Shown piece by piece: positions 9,464-17,255 of a stretch of 38,537 nt of DNA; positions within the stretch are counted from its first letter, which is position 1, and each line of letters opens with the position of its first letter. The notes under the pieces were generated by a model that had not been told where the DNA came from, did not search any database, and saw only the letters and a program-made list of their open reading frames with translations. The stretch comes from CAZUGA01 sp964619885 (lineage in GTDB: Bacteria; Pseudomonadota; Gammaproteobacteria; Methylococcales; UBA1147): the NCBI GenBank assembly GCA_964619885.1, contig CAZUGA010000044.1:1-38537 (forward strand), read 5' to 3'. Made by a program: the position numbers and the translations under genes.

Positions 9464-10681
9464 TTAGACAAATTCACCAGAAACGTTTGGCCGAGCAATT
9501 GATTTTCGGTACAAACTTAGTACCGCCTGTTTAAACAATCCTCCAAGATTGGATGGAATCGCCTTACTGTGGTCAGTTACCGTCTGCACAACACATTCGT
9601 CGATTTTATTTTCCAACCATCGGCTTTGTTCGAATAATTCAACCGCTCCCAGTTGGATTCCCTGACCATACAATGACGTTGGAAGTTCCCGCAAAATAGT
9701 TTCGTTGGGACGGTTCGCGTGGGTCCTATCTCGTTTCGTTGAGGTCAATTCAGTAGTTTCATAAACTTTCTGTAATGAGTCTGATAAGTTTGCCATCGCA
9801 AAAACACTCGCCGCGTAAGGATTAAAAAGCATACTGGATGCGCCGAGTCGGTGCTCTACCCTGGACAACGGCCGCCACTCCTGCTCACTGCTAATCACGT
9901 TATTTTTAGCGTCAAATAATAATGGGATTTCCCCCATCAACTGATTGTGTTTACCCTTTTCTCTATACAATGCAACACTCCCTTGGTGCCCTCCGGACAA
10001 ATCACTGGGTGAAGAAAGCTCACGGGACAAACCAAATTGATTCTTTAGACGCAAACGTTCGAATGCTTCCGGTTCGGGTAAATACAACAGGCTGCATTCG
10101 CGGCTCGTATCAAGAAAACAAGCTTGCAGGCACTCTCCAACGCCTTGCCGTGCGATGATATTTTCCTGATTTTCATCCGTTGCGCTGATATTGATTTGAA
10201 TCGCATTGGGTACGTGGACAGATTCGGTCGCGGCACTAAAAATACTGTCACATTCCGGCGCCAAGCGACCTTTATCCCCGCCCCAAACTACTGGTTTAAT
10301 GTAGACTTCTTGGGCACCGTGCTTTTTGAGTAAATCGGATAAATTTGTCATAACCCATTGCAGATCCTTAGCCACTTTTAACGGAGTTTGTCTATCAAAA
10401 TTTGAAGCGTACTCCCACTGGTAACACCAAAATTCCGGCTTCAAGTGCCCCTGAATTGAGTGTTCAGCCAAATCTCGGTTGACCGCAGTATAATCTAGGG
10501 TTGACCTCCCCTTAGCATCACCCAAGTCGTAAGGCATAAACCCACCTTCCAACTCAAAATGTATATGTGGCTGAAAACCAAGTTGCGCAATCTGTATTTG
10601 TAAAACTTCTAGCGCTATTTTCCCATAGCGGCTAATTTCCCCGAAGGCCCAATTGCAGTAACTATCCGACAAAATAGACAT
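9464..10681 (-). CDS. divergent glutamine-synthetase-fold protein in the ovothiol cluster
   Basis: This 405-residue protein is not one I can name, but its pattern resembles the catalytic domain of glutamine synthetase. HFELEG (about 41-46) sits where the first metal-binding Glu strand is expected. QWEYA near residue 90, followed by PLKVAKDLQWV, resembles the GQ-E-I segment and the helix after it. IKPVVWGGD near 128-136 matches the KP segment. RVEHRLGASS...FNPYAASVFAM at 274-296 matches the R-x-E-x-R...NPYLAxAA motif with catalytic Glu and Arg. The His-containing GSGMHxH loop is missing (GGDKGR here), so ammonia or glutamate handling should differ. It may be a gamma-glutamyl or amide ligase acting on an amine or amino acid. 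The neighbours (hydrolase 80 bases upstream, ovoA 68 bases downstream) suggest a role with ovothiol or its precursors. The fold call is by eye and uncertain. Confidence 0.5.
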   Translation of the reverse strand: MSILSDSYCNWAFGEISRYGKIALEVLQIQIAQLGFQPHIHFELEGGFMPYDLGDAKGRSTLDYTAVNRDLAEHSIQGHLKPEFWCYQWEYASNFDRQTPLKVAKDLQWVMTNLSDLLKKHGAQEVYIKPVVWGGDKGRLAPECDSIFSAATESVHVPNAIQINISATDENQENIIARQGVGECLQACFLDTSRECSLLYLPEPEAFERLRLKNQFGLSRELSSPSDLSGGHQGSVALYREKGKHNQLMGEIPLLFDAKNNVISSEQEWRPLSRVEHRLGASSMLFNPYAASVFAMANLSDSLQKVYETTELTSTKRDRTHANRPNETILRELPTSLYGQGIQLGAVELFEQSRWLENKIDECVVQTVTDHSKAIPSNLGGLFKQAVLSLYRKSIARPNVSGEFV

Positions 10682-10761
10682 TAAGAATTCCGTTATGCCG
10701 GACCAGATATCGTATTCAAAATAGCGGTTTCAATGACGCAGAACTCTCACGTTCAAATTGA

Positions 10762-11640
10762 TCAATCGGCGCCGAGGATTTCCAAAATATCATCGGCGTA
10801 ATTCACCGGCAATGAGAAATGCCCCTCGTTTTCGACTAACCGAACTTTGACATTCGGTAAATGTTCGGAGTAGTAATACGCATGCGATACCGGTACTACG
10901 CGGTCTGCGCAACCATGCCATAAATGAACCTTTTTCGTTATATCCGAGATATTGAATCCCCAATCCGAGGTATTTCTGACCAAATCTCCCAAGGCACCTG
11001 ACGATCCTTTCCGCAACGCTTCAAGCCACGCCCCGGTCAAAATATGTTCAATTTCTGGCCGATTGAGTACTTCAACGTCAGCCGTTGGGGAGCCGTACCT
11101 TAACCATTTTTGACTCCTTTTAGCCTGCGTTCTCAAGACCGCTGCCGTGACGTCACTATAAATCAAACGCAGTAAAAAAGGCGCACGCCGCGCTACGCCG
11201 AAGCTTAATCCCGCGATCCAACGCATTTCCGCTCTGGCCCAAGATTGATTGACCGGACCCAAGCCGCAAACGATTGCTATTTGTTTCAGTCTGTCAGAAA
11301 TTTTTGCCGCGCAAGCAAGCGCGTAGGGCCCACCACCAGAATTACCAAATATCGAAAAGCTGCCAATACCTAGAGCGTCTACCAACGCGGCTACGTCTCG
11401 TGGCCACGAACCCACCGAAAAATAATTGCGCTTCTGCGACAAACCGTAACCTGGCCGATCCGGCACGATCAAACGCAATCTTTTCTTAATCGCAGCAGCT
11501 TCAAACAACTTCCCTTCCATTCGAGATGACGGCAATCCGTGGCATAGAATAATCGGAAAACCGTCTGGACAACCAAACTCAGCAAATCCAATCTGGCGGT
11601 TGTCACCCAAAAAAAAGCGTTGATTGCTTCGATCATTCAT
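10762..11640 (-). CDS. alpha/beta hydrolase
   Basis: This is a cytoplasmic alpha/beta hydrolase of 292 residues without a signal peptide. The oxyanion-hole HG is at 34-35, the nucleophile elbow GNSGGG has Ser101, the acid is Asp246 in HGCADRVVP, and the base is His274 in EGHFSLP. The arrangement and length fit the single-domain family that includes esterases, C-C hydrolases and haloalkane-dehalogenase relatives; the substrate cannot be read from the sequence. It is the first gene of the leftward cluster that continues into the glutamine-synthetase-like gene, ovoA and ovoB, so it may act on a related amide, ester or thioester. The start ATG lacks a clear Shine-Dalgarno sequence. The divergent spacer of 232 bases to the ABC exporter should hold its promoter. 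Confidence 0.85.
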   Translation of the reverse strand: MNDRSNQRFFLGDNRQIGFAEFGCPDGFPIILCHGLPSSRMEGKLFEAAAIKKRLRLIVPDRPGYGLSQKRNYFSVGSWPRDVAALVDALGIGSFSIFGNSGGGPYALACAAKISDRLKQIAIVCGLGPVNQSWARAEMRWIAGLSFGVARRAPFLLRLIYSDVTAAVLRTQAKRSQKWLRYGSPTADVEVLNRPEIEHILTGAWLEALRKGSSGALGDLVRNTSDWGFNISDITKKVHLWHGCADRVVPVSHAYYYSEHLPNVKVRLVENEGHFSLPVNYADDILEILGAD

Positions 11641-11685
11641 ATTTGCGTCAAATATCAGGTTTGATTCGGCTTAAGACTACGCCTC

Positions 11686-11709
11686 ATTATCAACATCGGT
11701 TATGATAAT
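11686..11709. repeat. inverted repeat in the divergent promoter region, possible operator
   Basis: Perfect seven-base arms ATTATCA and TGATAAT are separated by ten bases in the 232-base space between the leftward hydrolase-ovoA cluster and the rightward ABC exporter. The size and symmetry fit a dimeric repressor site, and the position would let one regulator control both units. No regulator gene is adjacent, so the function is inference only. Confidence 0.35.
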
Positions 11710-11872
11710 CTGGACAATTTAGAATATCGAGTATTGGGCGAAAGGTTTCTAATTACCAGCTGCAATCCGCAGCTTTTCAAATCAAAACAATGTCAGGTGC
11801 TACTAGACCAGTACACACACCGGTTCTGTTAAAGTTACAATCATTTCTATAATTACGAATCGTTAAATAATC

Positions 11873-12652
11873 ATGAGTAGTAATTTCAACTCCCGGCTAG
11901 AAATTGAATCTCTACCCGCACTACAGATCGATAATCTTCGCAAGGACTATCAGCTTGGAAGCAGCAGCTTATCCGTGCTCAAGGGCTTGAACTTAGAAGT
12001 TGCTGCGGGTGAAATGGTTGCAATCATGGGGCCGAGTGGATCCGGCAAAACCACGCTACTCAATTGCATTTCCGGTATAGACACGCCGAATAGCGGTAAC
12101 GTCTATCTTGACGGTAACGCAGTGGATCTATCGTCTGAAAACGCGAGGACACAATTACGCCGTCACAAAATTGGAATCGTCTTCCAATTTTTTAATCTTA
12201 TTCCAACATTAACCATCCAAGAAAACGTAGGGTTGCCGTTTTTAATTTCGAAGAATCCCAATCCGGACAATGCCTCGGAAATTCGCAAACTGCTTGACAC
12301 CATTGGATTGGCGGAAAGAATGGACCATTATCCTTTTCAACTGTCTGGCGGTGAGATGCAGCTCACCTCAATTGCCCGGGCATTGATCCATCAACCAAAA
12401 CTCATACTTGCCGACGAACCCACCGGTAATGTAAATCCCACTGTGGGTCGATCGATCATGGGGATCCTGAGGCGTACCGCCAAACAACAAAATACCGGCG
12501 TGCTTATGGTTACACACAGCCCGGAACACGCAGCTTGGGCTGATCGTTTATGCTTCTTGAAAGGTGGCGTGATCATTGATCAAATCACTCAATATGGAGA
12601 TAAAGATAAAATCTCACCCATTTACGACAAACTCATCGAATTAGAAATATGA
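11873..12652 (+). CDS. ABC transporter ATP-binding protein (MacB/LolD/YbbA type)
   Basis: This is the 259-residue ATPase subunit of an FtsX-type ABC system. Visible motifs are Walker A GPSGSGKTT (about 53-61), Q-loop VFQFFNL, signature LSGGEMQ, Walker B LILADEP, the D-loop region and the switch His in VTH. The closest families are LolD, MacB-N and YbbA, which work with FtsX-like permeases on lipoproteins, peptides or envelope substrates. The stop codon overlaps the start of the permease gene in ATGA, so the two are translationally coupled. No good ribosome binding site precedes the ATG at 11873. It is divergent from the ovothiol cluster, but any link in substrate is speculative. Confidence 0.93.
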   Translation: MSSNFNSRLEIESLPALQIDNLRKDYQLGSSSLSVLKGLNLEVAAGEMVAIMGPSGSGKTTLLNCISGIDTPNSGNVYLDGNAVDLSSENARTQLRRHKIGIVFQFFNLIPTLTIQENVGLPFLISKNPNPDNASEIRKLLDTIGLAERMDHYPFQLSGGEMQLTSIARALIHQPKLILADEPTGNVNPTVGRSIMGILRRTAKQQNTGVLMVTHSPEHAAWADRLCFLKGGVIIDQITQYGDKDKISPIYDKLIELEI

Positions 12653-14817
12653 TTGGCTTCCTGAATCGACATTTAGCAGCCACTAACTTTCATTTGGCAT
12701 TGATTCTCGGATACAGAAGCTTAAAGCGGCATAGGGTTGTAGCGTTGGCCACGATATTGGGCGTGGCACTGGGAATGCTGGTTGTTGCGACGATTCTTAT
12801 TGTCGATTTCAATACTGCTCATTCAGAAATGGATAAAGGGCAAATTAACAGGAGCCTGAAACTCACCGATAACTCAAGAAAAACCTCGCTCGATATTACT
12901 CGCATCACAGTAATAAAAAAGAAGGACTACTCCGATAATGCCGATAGCACTCTTAAATTACCGGCTCTACCCAACCAGCAATTAGATGACAACCTAGACC
13001 TGAGCGAACCAACCAGAAAAGCTGGCGAAGACGATTATCAAACCATGCGGCTGGCAATTCGTTTAGCATCATTATTGGCGTTTTTTATTGGCGCCGTTAT
13101 CGTGTTCTATACGATGCGCTTTTCGGTTGCATCACGTAGCCGAGAATTTTGCTTATTGCGGTGCATAGGCGAATACCGATTAAATATCGCGGTATCTTTG
13201 GCTCTGGAAGCATTATTTTTGGGCGCTGCTGGCGTAATACTAGGAATACTCATAGCGTTCCCGATCGCACGCGCAATGCTTCAAGCTGGTATTTCCACGA
13301 CCGGCAGATTGCCACTTTCCGGTTTTATCGTACCCTTCGGGGAACTCGGTTTTCTAGCATTGGCCGGGATCGGAATCGCATTATTAGGCGTTATCGGGCC
13401 AGTGGTCAATCTATACAAAATGAACATCGCCGAGGAACTTCAGCCACGTTTTTCGTCGAACAATATCGATCAACGAAGTTTTTCGCTAAACGGCTTTGAG
13501 TGGATATTTCCACCGTTGATCATGGTCGGATATTTGGCAATTCGTCCGTTTCTGGTTTCTTGGATATCCGTAGTTTATTTATTTGTATTTGAAGCTTGTT
13601 TCGCAATCGTACTGACCGGCGCGATTTTATGGTGGACTACTCCGGTATTGCGAATTGTTATTCGAATCAGCGAATTCCTGTTTGGGTACCTACTACCATT
13701 GGAAACAATGTTGACCGGGCGCAGAATGCGTTTAACAACCCGTAAAGTCGCTTTCTCGGTGACTAGTGTCATTCTGGTTTTCAGCTTATTAGCCGGTTTA
13801 CACAGCGTTATCCGCGCGCTCAAACACGAGATCAATTTATGGTCCGAGGTCGCATTGGTACCCTACGAGTATTTCCGCGCGCCTCGAAACCCTGAATTAC
13901 CCGATTCGGAATTCTTAAATTCGTTAACTGAAGCTGGTATCTATTTTTTTCGGCTGTCTGCGAAAACTACCGGCACCTTACCCATACGTTTGATTTACTC
14001 ACAGGACATTAATCAATACCTAAAGGACAAAGGAATAAAACCTTTGGAACCGGGAAAGGTTTTATTTTCCAAAACCCTTGCCGCTCGTTTTGGGGTCGAA
14101 GCGGGCGATAAGATTCGAATTGATACCCACGACAAACCGTACCGCTTCGAAATACTGGACGTTAGCGACGATATCGGCTTTTTCCTGGAACGGGGACAAT
14201 ATATCGATCAAAAATCATTCGCTTTATTCAGCGAGGGTAATCCGCTATTTGCTGATAACGTTGAGTCAACCCTCGGTCAATTTGTGATGGCCAAAACAGC
14301 AGAATCGGGTGAGCAATTTCTTTCTCAGCGTCAATGGGAACTCGTAAGATCGCGCTATATATACACGGATTCAGGCCGTTACGCAGCCAAGCTAAGGATC
14401 CGAGAAATCGACAAGGATTTCCTGATTTTCGATTTCGTTTTAATTATGACAGTACTTTTGGCTGTAATAGGGGTTGTCAATGCATTGCTGATCCAAGTTC
14501 AGACCCGTAGTCGAGAATTTGCGGTTTTAATGTCGCTTGGTATGAGTCGGGGACAGATTGTTCGCCTGTTGCTGGTTGAAGGCTTGATTATCGGTTTGGT
14601 CGGTGCGTTTTTGGCCACTGCTTTGGGTGCACTGTTGGGTTTTATCAGCGTCTCATTTTTAAATCAATTTACCCTATTCGACTACAGCTTTGTCTGGTCC
14701 GTGTGGGACTCCGCCATTATCTCTGTTAGCGCGATCGCATGTTGTTGTCTTGCTGCGGCGTATCCTGCCCTTATCGCTACCAGAACATCTTCTGCTGAAT
14801 CTTTACATTACGAGTGA
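12649..14817 (+). CDS. FtsX-like ABC permease
   Basis: This is the 722-residue permease partner of the preceding ATPase. I see about ten hydrophobic segments: one near 30-53, three in 138-250, two or three in 280-340, one at 365-388 and three in the last 130 residues. The FtsX motifs occur twice, as SREFCLLRCIGE near 163-174 and SREFAVLMSLGMSRGQI near the C-terminus, so there are two FtsX domains. A short periplasmic loop lies between the first two segments and a larger soluble domain lies between about 390 and 590. The architecture resembles YbbP-like permeases rather than LolC/E or MacB, which have four membrane segments. The pair may export or extract an envelope substrate. The substrate is unknown. 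Confidence 0.88.
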   Translation: MIGFLNRHLAATNFHLALILGYRSLKRHRVVALATILGVALGMLVVATILIVDFNTAHSEMDKGQINRSLKLTDNSRKTSLDITRITVIKKKDYSDNADSTLKLPALPNQQLDDNLDLSEPTRKAGEDDYQTMRLAIRLASLLAFFIGAVIVFYTMRFSVASRSREFCLLRCIGEYRLNIAVSLALEALFLGAAGVILGILIAFPIARAMLQAGISTTGRLPLSGFIVPFGELGFLALAGIGIALLGVIGPVVNLYKMNIAEELQPRFSSNNIDQRSFSLNGFEWIFPPLIMVGYLAIRPFLVSWISVVYLFVFEACFAIVLTGAILWWTTPVLRIVIRISEFLFGYLLPLETMLTGRRMRLTTRKVAFSVTSVILVFSLLAGLHSVIRALKHEINLWSEVALVPYEYFRAPRNPELPDSEFLNSLTEAGIYFFRLSAKTTGTLPIRLIYSQDINQYLKDKGIKPLEPGKVLFSKTLAARFGVEAGDKIRIDTHDKPYRFEILDVSDDIGFFLERGQYIDQKSFALFSEGNPLFADNVESTLGQFVMAKTAESGEQFLSQRQWELVRSRYIYTDSGRYAAKLRIREIDKDFLIFDFVLIMTVLLAVIGVVNALLIQVQTRSREFAVLMSLGMSRGQIVRLLLVEGLIIGLVGAFLATALGALLGFISVSFLNQFTLFDYSFVWSVWDSAIISVSAIACCCLAAAYPALIATRTSSAESLHYE

Positions 14818-14831
14818 CCAAATTTAATTGC

Positions 14832-14850
14832 AATCCATAATTGATGGATT
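14832..14850. repeat. hairpin between convergent permease and anti-sigma genes
   Basis: Seven-base arms AATCCAT and ATGGATT surround the loop AATTG, 15 bases past the permease stop. A second hairpin, CTCTTTT-CA-AAAAGAG, lies at 14951-14966. Neither is followed by a convincing U-run on either strand, so termination here is plausible but not shown. Confidence 0.35.
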
Positions 14851-14989
14851 AAAACACCAAAATAGAGGAAATGGTTTCCTATATTTGCCCAATTCTGCAA
14901 TTTCAAGCACAACCCGTTGCACACTCGGTTTAGACGACGGCTACCGACGTCTCTTTTCAAAAAGAGGACCGGATTCTGACCGAAAAAAT

Positions 14990-15649
14990 CTAAATGGTTC
15001 GAGATTTTCTTTGGCGATCAAACAATAACCCTAAAATAGCGCCGGTTAAGATAATCACCGACATCGGAGCAATATGATGGGTAAGGATGTGTTCAGGTTC
15101 ATACATACACGCGATTTGCATGAATAATGCGGGTAATATGCCCGAGCAAATGCCTAGAAATATCCCGGCACGAATTGAATTTAAAGGAAATCGTTGGTAA
15201 ATCAATAGATAACCCACTATTAAAGGGGGACCGCTATAAATATAAGCTTCAAGAACGCAGTGGGCGCGTTTACCCGTCATCGAAGGTTCGATCGCGGGAA
15301 ACGATAATCCGGCAATATAGCAAGCGATCCATAACAATAGCGTGACAAAACTCAACCCAACGAGCCAACGTTTTTGTATTCCTGGGATTGATTCTTGAAA
15401 AGCTATCGCACAAAAAAGCGCGCTAGAGATCAATCCGGTGTATGACTCGAACGCAAACTGGGGCGACCTAATCATTGCTTCTAACGCACCTTCCCGCAAA
15501 GGTCCGAGATAAATACTCAGTACAATCACATATACCCAGCTACAAACAAACCAACTTATTGCCGGAATCAAGATATTGCTCCGCGTAACAACCGGCTCTA
15601 ATTCCGATGCTAGTTCTTGGATAAGCTGCCCTCGATCTTTAGTGGTCAT
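14990..15649 (-). CDS. nrsF: NrsF-type (DUF1109) membrane anti-sigma factor
   Basis: This is an integral membrane protein of 219 residues with about six hydrophobic segments. The pattern fits the NrsF/DUF1109 family: a short cytoplasmic N-terminus (TTKDRGQLIQELASEL), then membrane helices, a conserved Cys in KRAHCVLEAY and a second in MQIACMYEPEHILTHH, followed by a final GAILGLLF helix. In Caulobacter NrsF such a cysteine pair is needed to release the ECF sigma factor under heavy-metal stress. I chose the ATG at 15649 because it overlaps the sigma stop codon in ATGA, the usual coupling; another ATG lies four codons upstream. It should hold the sigma factor at 15646-16191 inactive at the inner membrane. 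Confidence 0.8.
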   Translation of the reverse strand: MTTKDRGQLIQELASELEPVVTRSNILIPAISWFVCSWVYVIVLSIYLGPLREGALEAMIRSPQFAFESYTGLISSALFCAIAFQESIPGIQKRWLVGLSFVTLLLWIACYIAGLSFPAIEPSMTGKRAHCVLEAYIYSGPPLIVGYLLIYQRFPLNSIRAGIFLGICSGILPALFMQIACMYEPEHILTHHIAPMSVIILTGAILGLLFDRQRKSRTI

Positions 15650-16191
15650 ATCCGCCCACATTGAATAATTTTTCGTGCCGCCTTAATGCCTCGATGCACT
15701 CGGACCCGGACTGCACTCTCGGAGATACCAAGAACGTCAGCAGTCTCTGAAATGCTCAACCCAGTAACCTTTGTTAACAATAAAACTTCTCGATGGGTCG
15801 GTTTCAATGCTGCAAACATCATGCTCTTACCAACTTCATCTTCGATCAGCGTGGCTGATCGACTAATATTTTCCTCCGAGCTTCTTTGCAAAAGAGATTT
15901 ATAGGAACGCTGGCTGCGTAGCATGTCGATTGTACAATTTCGCACGATTGTAAATAACCACGGGCGGAACGGTCGCTTGGCATCATAAGTATGGCGACCC
16001 GCATGAATCGCTACGAGGCCTTCTTGTACACAGTCTTCAATCAATTCAATCGGACCAAAACGCGCGGTTAAATATACGGCAATAACATCGCCAATTTCGC
16101 CAAGCAATTTAACATAACAGCTCTCATCACCAAGCTGAGCCATCCTCATCCAATAGGACCACCGTTGTTCGTCGTTGTCTACTGGCTTCAT
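15646..16191 (-). CDS. ECF-family RNA polymerase sigma factor
   Basis: This is a sigma factor of 181 residues from the ATG at 16191. Region 2 covers LIEDCVQEGLVAIHAGRHTYDAKRPFRPWLF and the following RNCTIDMLRSQ segment. Region 4 is a helix-turn-helix in LKPTHREVLLLTKVTGLSISETADVLGISESAVRVRVHRG. An upstream GTG at 16236 would add 15 residues, but no Shine-Dalgarno precedes it and region 2 does not need it. The following gene encodes an NrsF-type anti-sigma factor with an ATGA overlap, so the pair is a standard ECF/anti-sigma module. It probably drives its own operon from the candidate promoter near 17000. Confidence 0.9.
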   Translation of the reverse strand: MKPVDNDEQRWSYWMRMAQLGDESCYVKLLGEIGDVIAVYLTARFGPIELIEDCVQEGLVAIHAGRHTYDAKRPFRPWLFTIVRNCTIDMLRSQRSYKSLLQRSSEENISRSATLIEDEVGKSMMFAALKPTHREVLLLTKVTGLSISETADVLGISESAVRVRVHRGIKAARKIIQCGRI

Positions 16192-16254
16192 TTCTAGTGT
16201 TGTAACGCATCGCCGACAAGTCAGCGATGCGCTCACAGTGTTTTCAAAGTGGGG

Positions 16255-16950
16255 TTAACGTAACCTTTTAACGGTCACACGTGCTATAGGGTTACGCCAA
16301 TCGTAGACAACCGGGCGTAAAATTTCATTGCCGTTGCCATCGTCGGTTCCAAGTTCGTGGAAACCATTGCTGACATAGACAAATCCCTCGTCGCCGTCGT
16401 TTGGTCCTGGCGAATGACCTTCACCTTGCACACCCTCTACAATACAACGCGGCCCAGGGATGTTTGCACAATTTTGGTCATTTGTTTCGGTTCCTGCGTC
16501 ATAGGCTAATGCAGTATATGACTTGGAGCCACGATTGGGCAATAGAACGCCATTTAACGCTACAAAGGTATCATTCGTTGGAATCAACATCGCTGCAAAG
16601 CTTAGATAGCGTTGACGACGCTTGGCGCTAATTTCACCATTGATAGTCTCGCCCGGACCCAACAAACCGGCAATCGTCGTCACCTCACCAATCTTATTTG
16701 ACAAACTCTCTAAGTCGGATGTCAGTGGCGCAGTGTCTCCCCCTTCGGCCAACATTTCCAAAGATAGACTCGCACTTTCACCAAGCGTAAACAATCTGAC
16801 CGAAGCTTTGTGGGTGACTACCAGTTGCGGAGTAAATGTTTGCCCTTTGGTAATATTGGTTATCGATATTTCGTATCGCCTAAGATTATCTGCCAATGAC
16901 AGACTTGAGAAGAATACAAGTATCATTAACAATTTGTATCGTTGCGCCAT
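16255..16950 (-). CDS. secreted spondin-domain protein
   Basis: This 231-residue protein has a short signal peptide (about 1-20, ending LSLA). The rest matches the bacterial spondin-N family: YEISITNITKGQTFTPQLVVTH near the start, LFTLGESAS, a central GPGETINGEI region, LSFAAMLIPTNDTFVALNGV, and YDAGTETNDQ...GEGHSPGPNDGDEGFVYV. Proteins of this family are exported and often lie beside regulators of stress response; their function is unknown. It is the first gene of a leftward unit, 63 bases ahead of the sigma factor, so it is probably an output of the ECF system as well as its leader gene. AAGGGATG precedes the ATG by about eight bases. Confidence 0.82.
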   Translation of the reverse strand: MAQRYKLLMILVFFSSLSLADNLRRYEISITNITKGQTFTPQLVVTHKASVRLFTLGESASLSLEMLAEGGDTAPLTSDLESLSNKIGEVTTIAGLLGPGETINGEISAKRRQRYLSFAAMLIPTNDTFVALNGVLLPNRGSKSYTALAYDAGTETNDQNCANIPGPRCIVEGVQGEGHSPGPNDGDEGFVYVSNGFHELGTDDGNGNEILRPVVYDWRNPIARVTVKRLR

Positions 16951-16983
16951 ATTTTTTCATCCCTTTTTGCCAGTTAAAATACC

Positions 16984-17012
16984 AATACGAACTGAACGGC
17001 AAAAATGTTACA
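16984..17012 (-). promoter_or_regulatory. candidate ECF-sigma promoter of the spondin-sigma-antisigma operon
   Basis: On the minus strand, TGTAAC (17012-17007) is followed after 17 bases by CGTATT (16989-16984), 33 bases before the spondin start codon. GTAAC at -35 and a CG-starting -10 box are typical of ECF-dependent promoters, including NrsF-linked ones. The match is short and was found by eye. Confidence 0.4.
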
Positions 17013-17255
17013 TCTAAAGCCACAAATTTCTTCCAGGGTGATTTTCAACTCTAAAAAGATCGACAGTTTTGGGGTAAAAATCCGGCAAACCATCAAAACC
17101 TATGCCCTGCTACGGATGGCCAACGTAGTCAGAGACTTTACGGAATACAATAATTATTTGAGAAATATCGGGCGTTCTCATTCCGACAATTCCTAATTGA
17201 AAATAATGGTTCTTTGCATAAACTTAGTCTTTAGGTATTCGCTTAGGCATCTTCA

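Noticed and set aside
16192..16236. Longer GTG start for the ECF sigma factor
   Set aside because: No Shine-Dalgarno sequence precedes it and the added residues are not part of sigma region 2.
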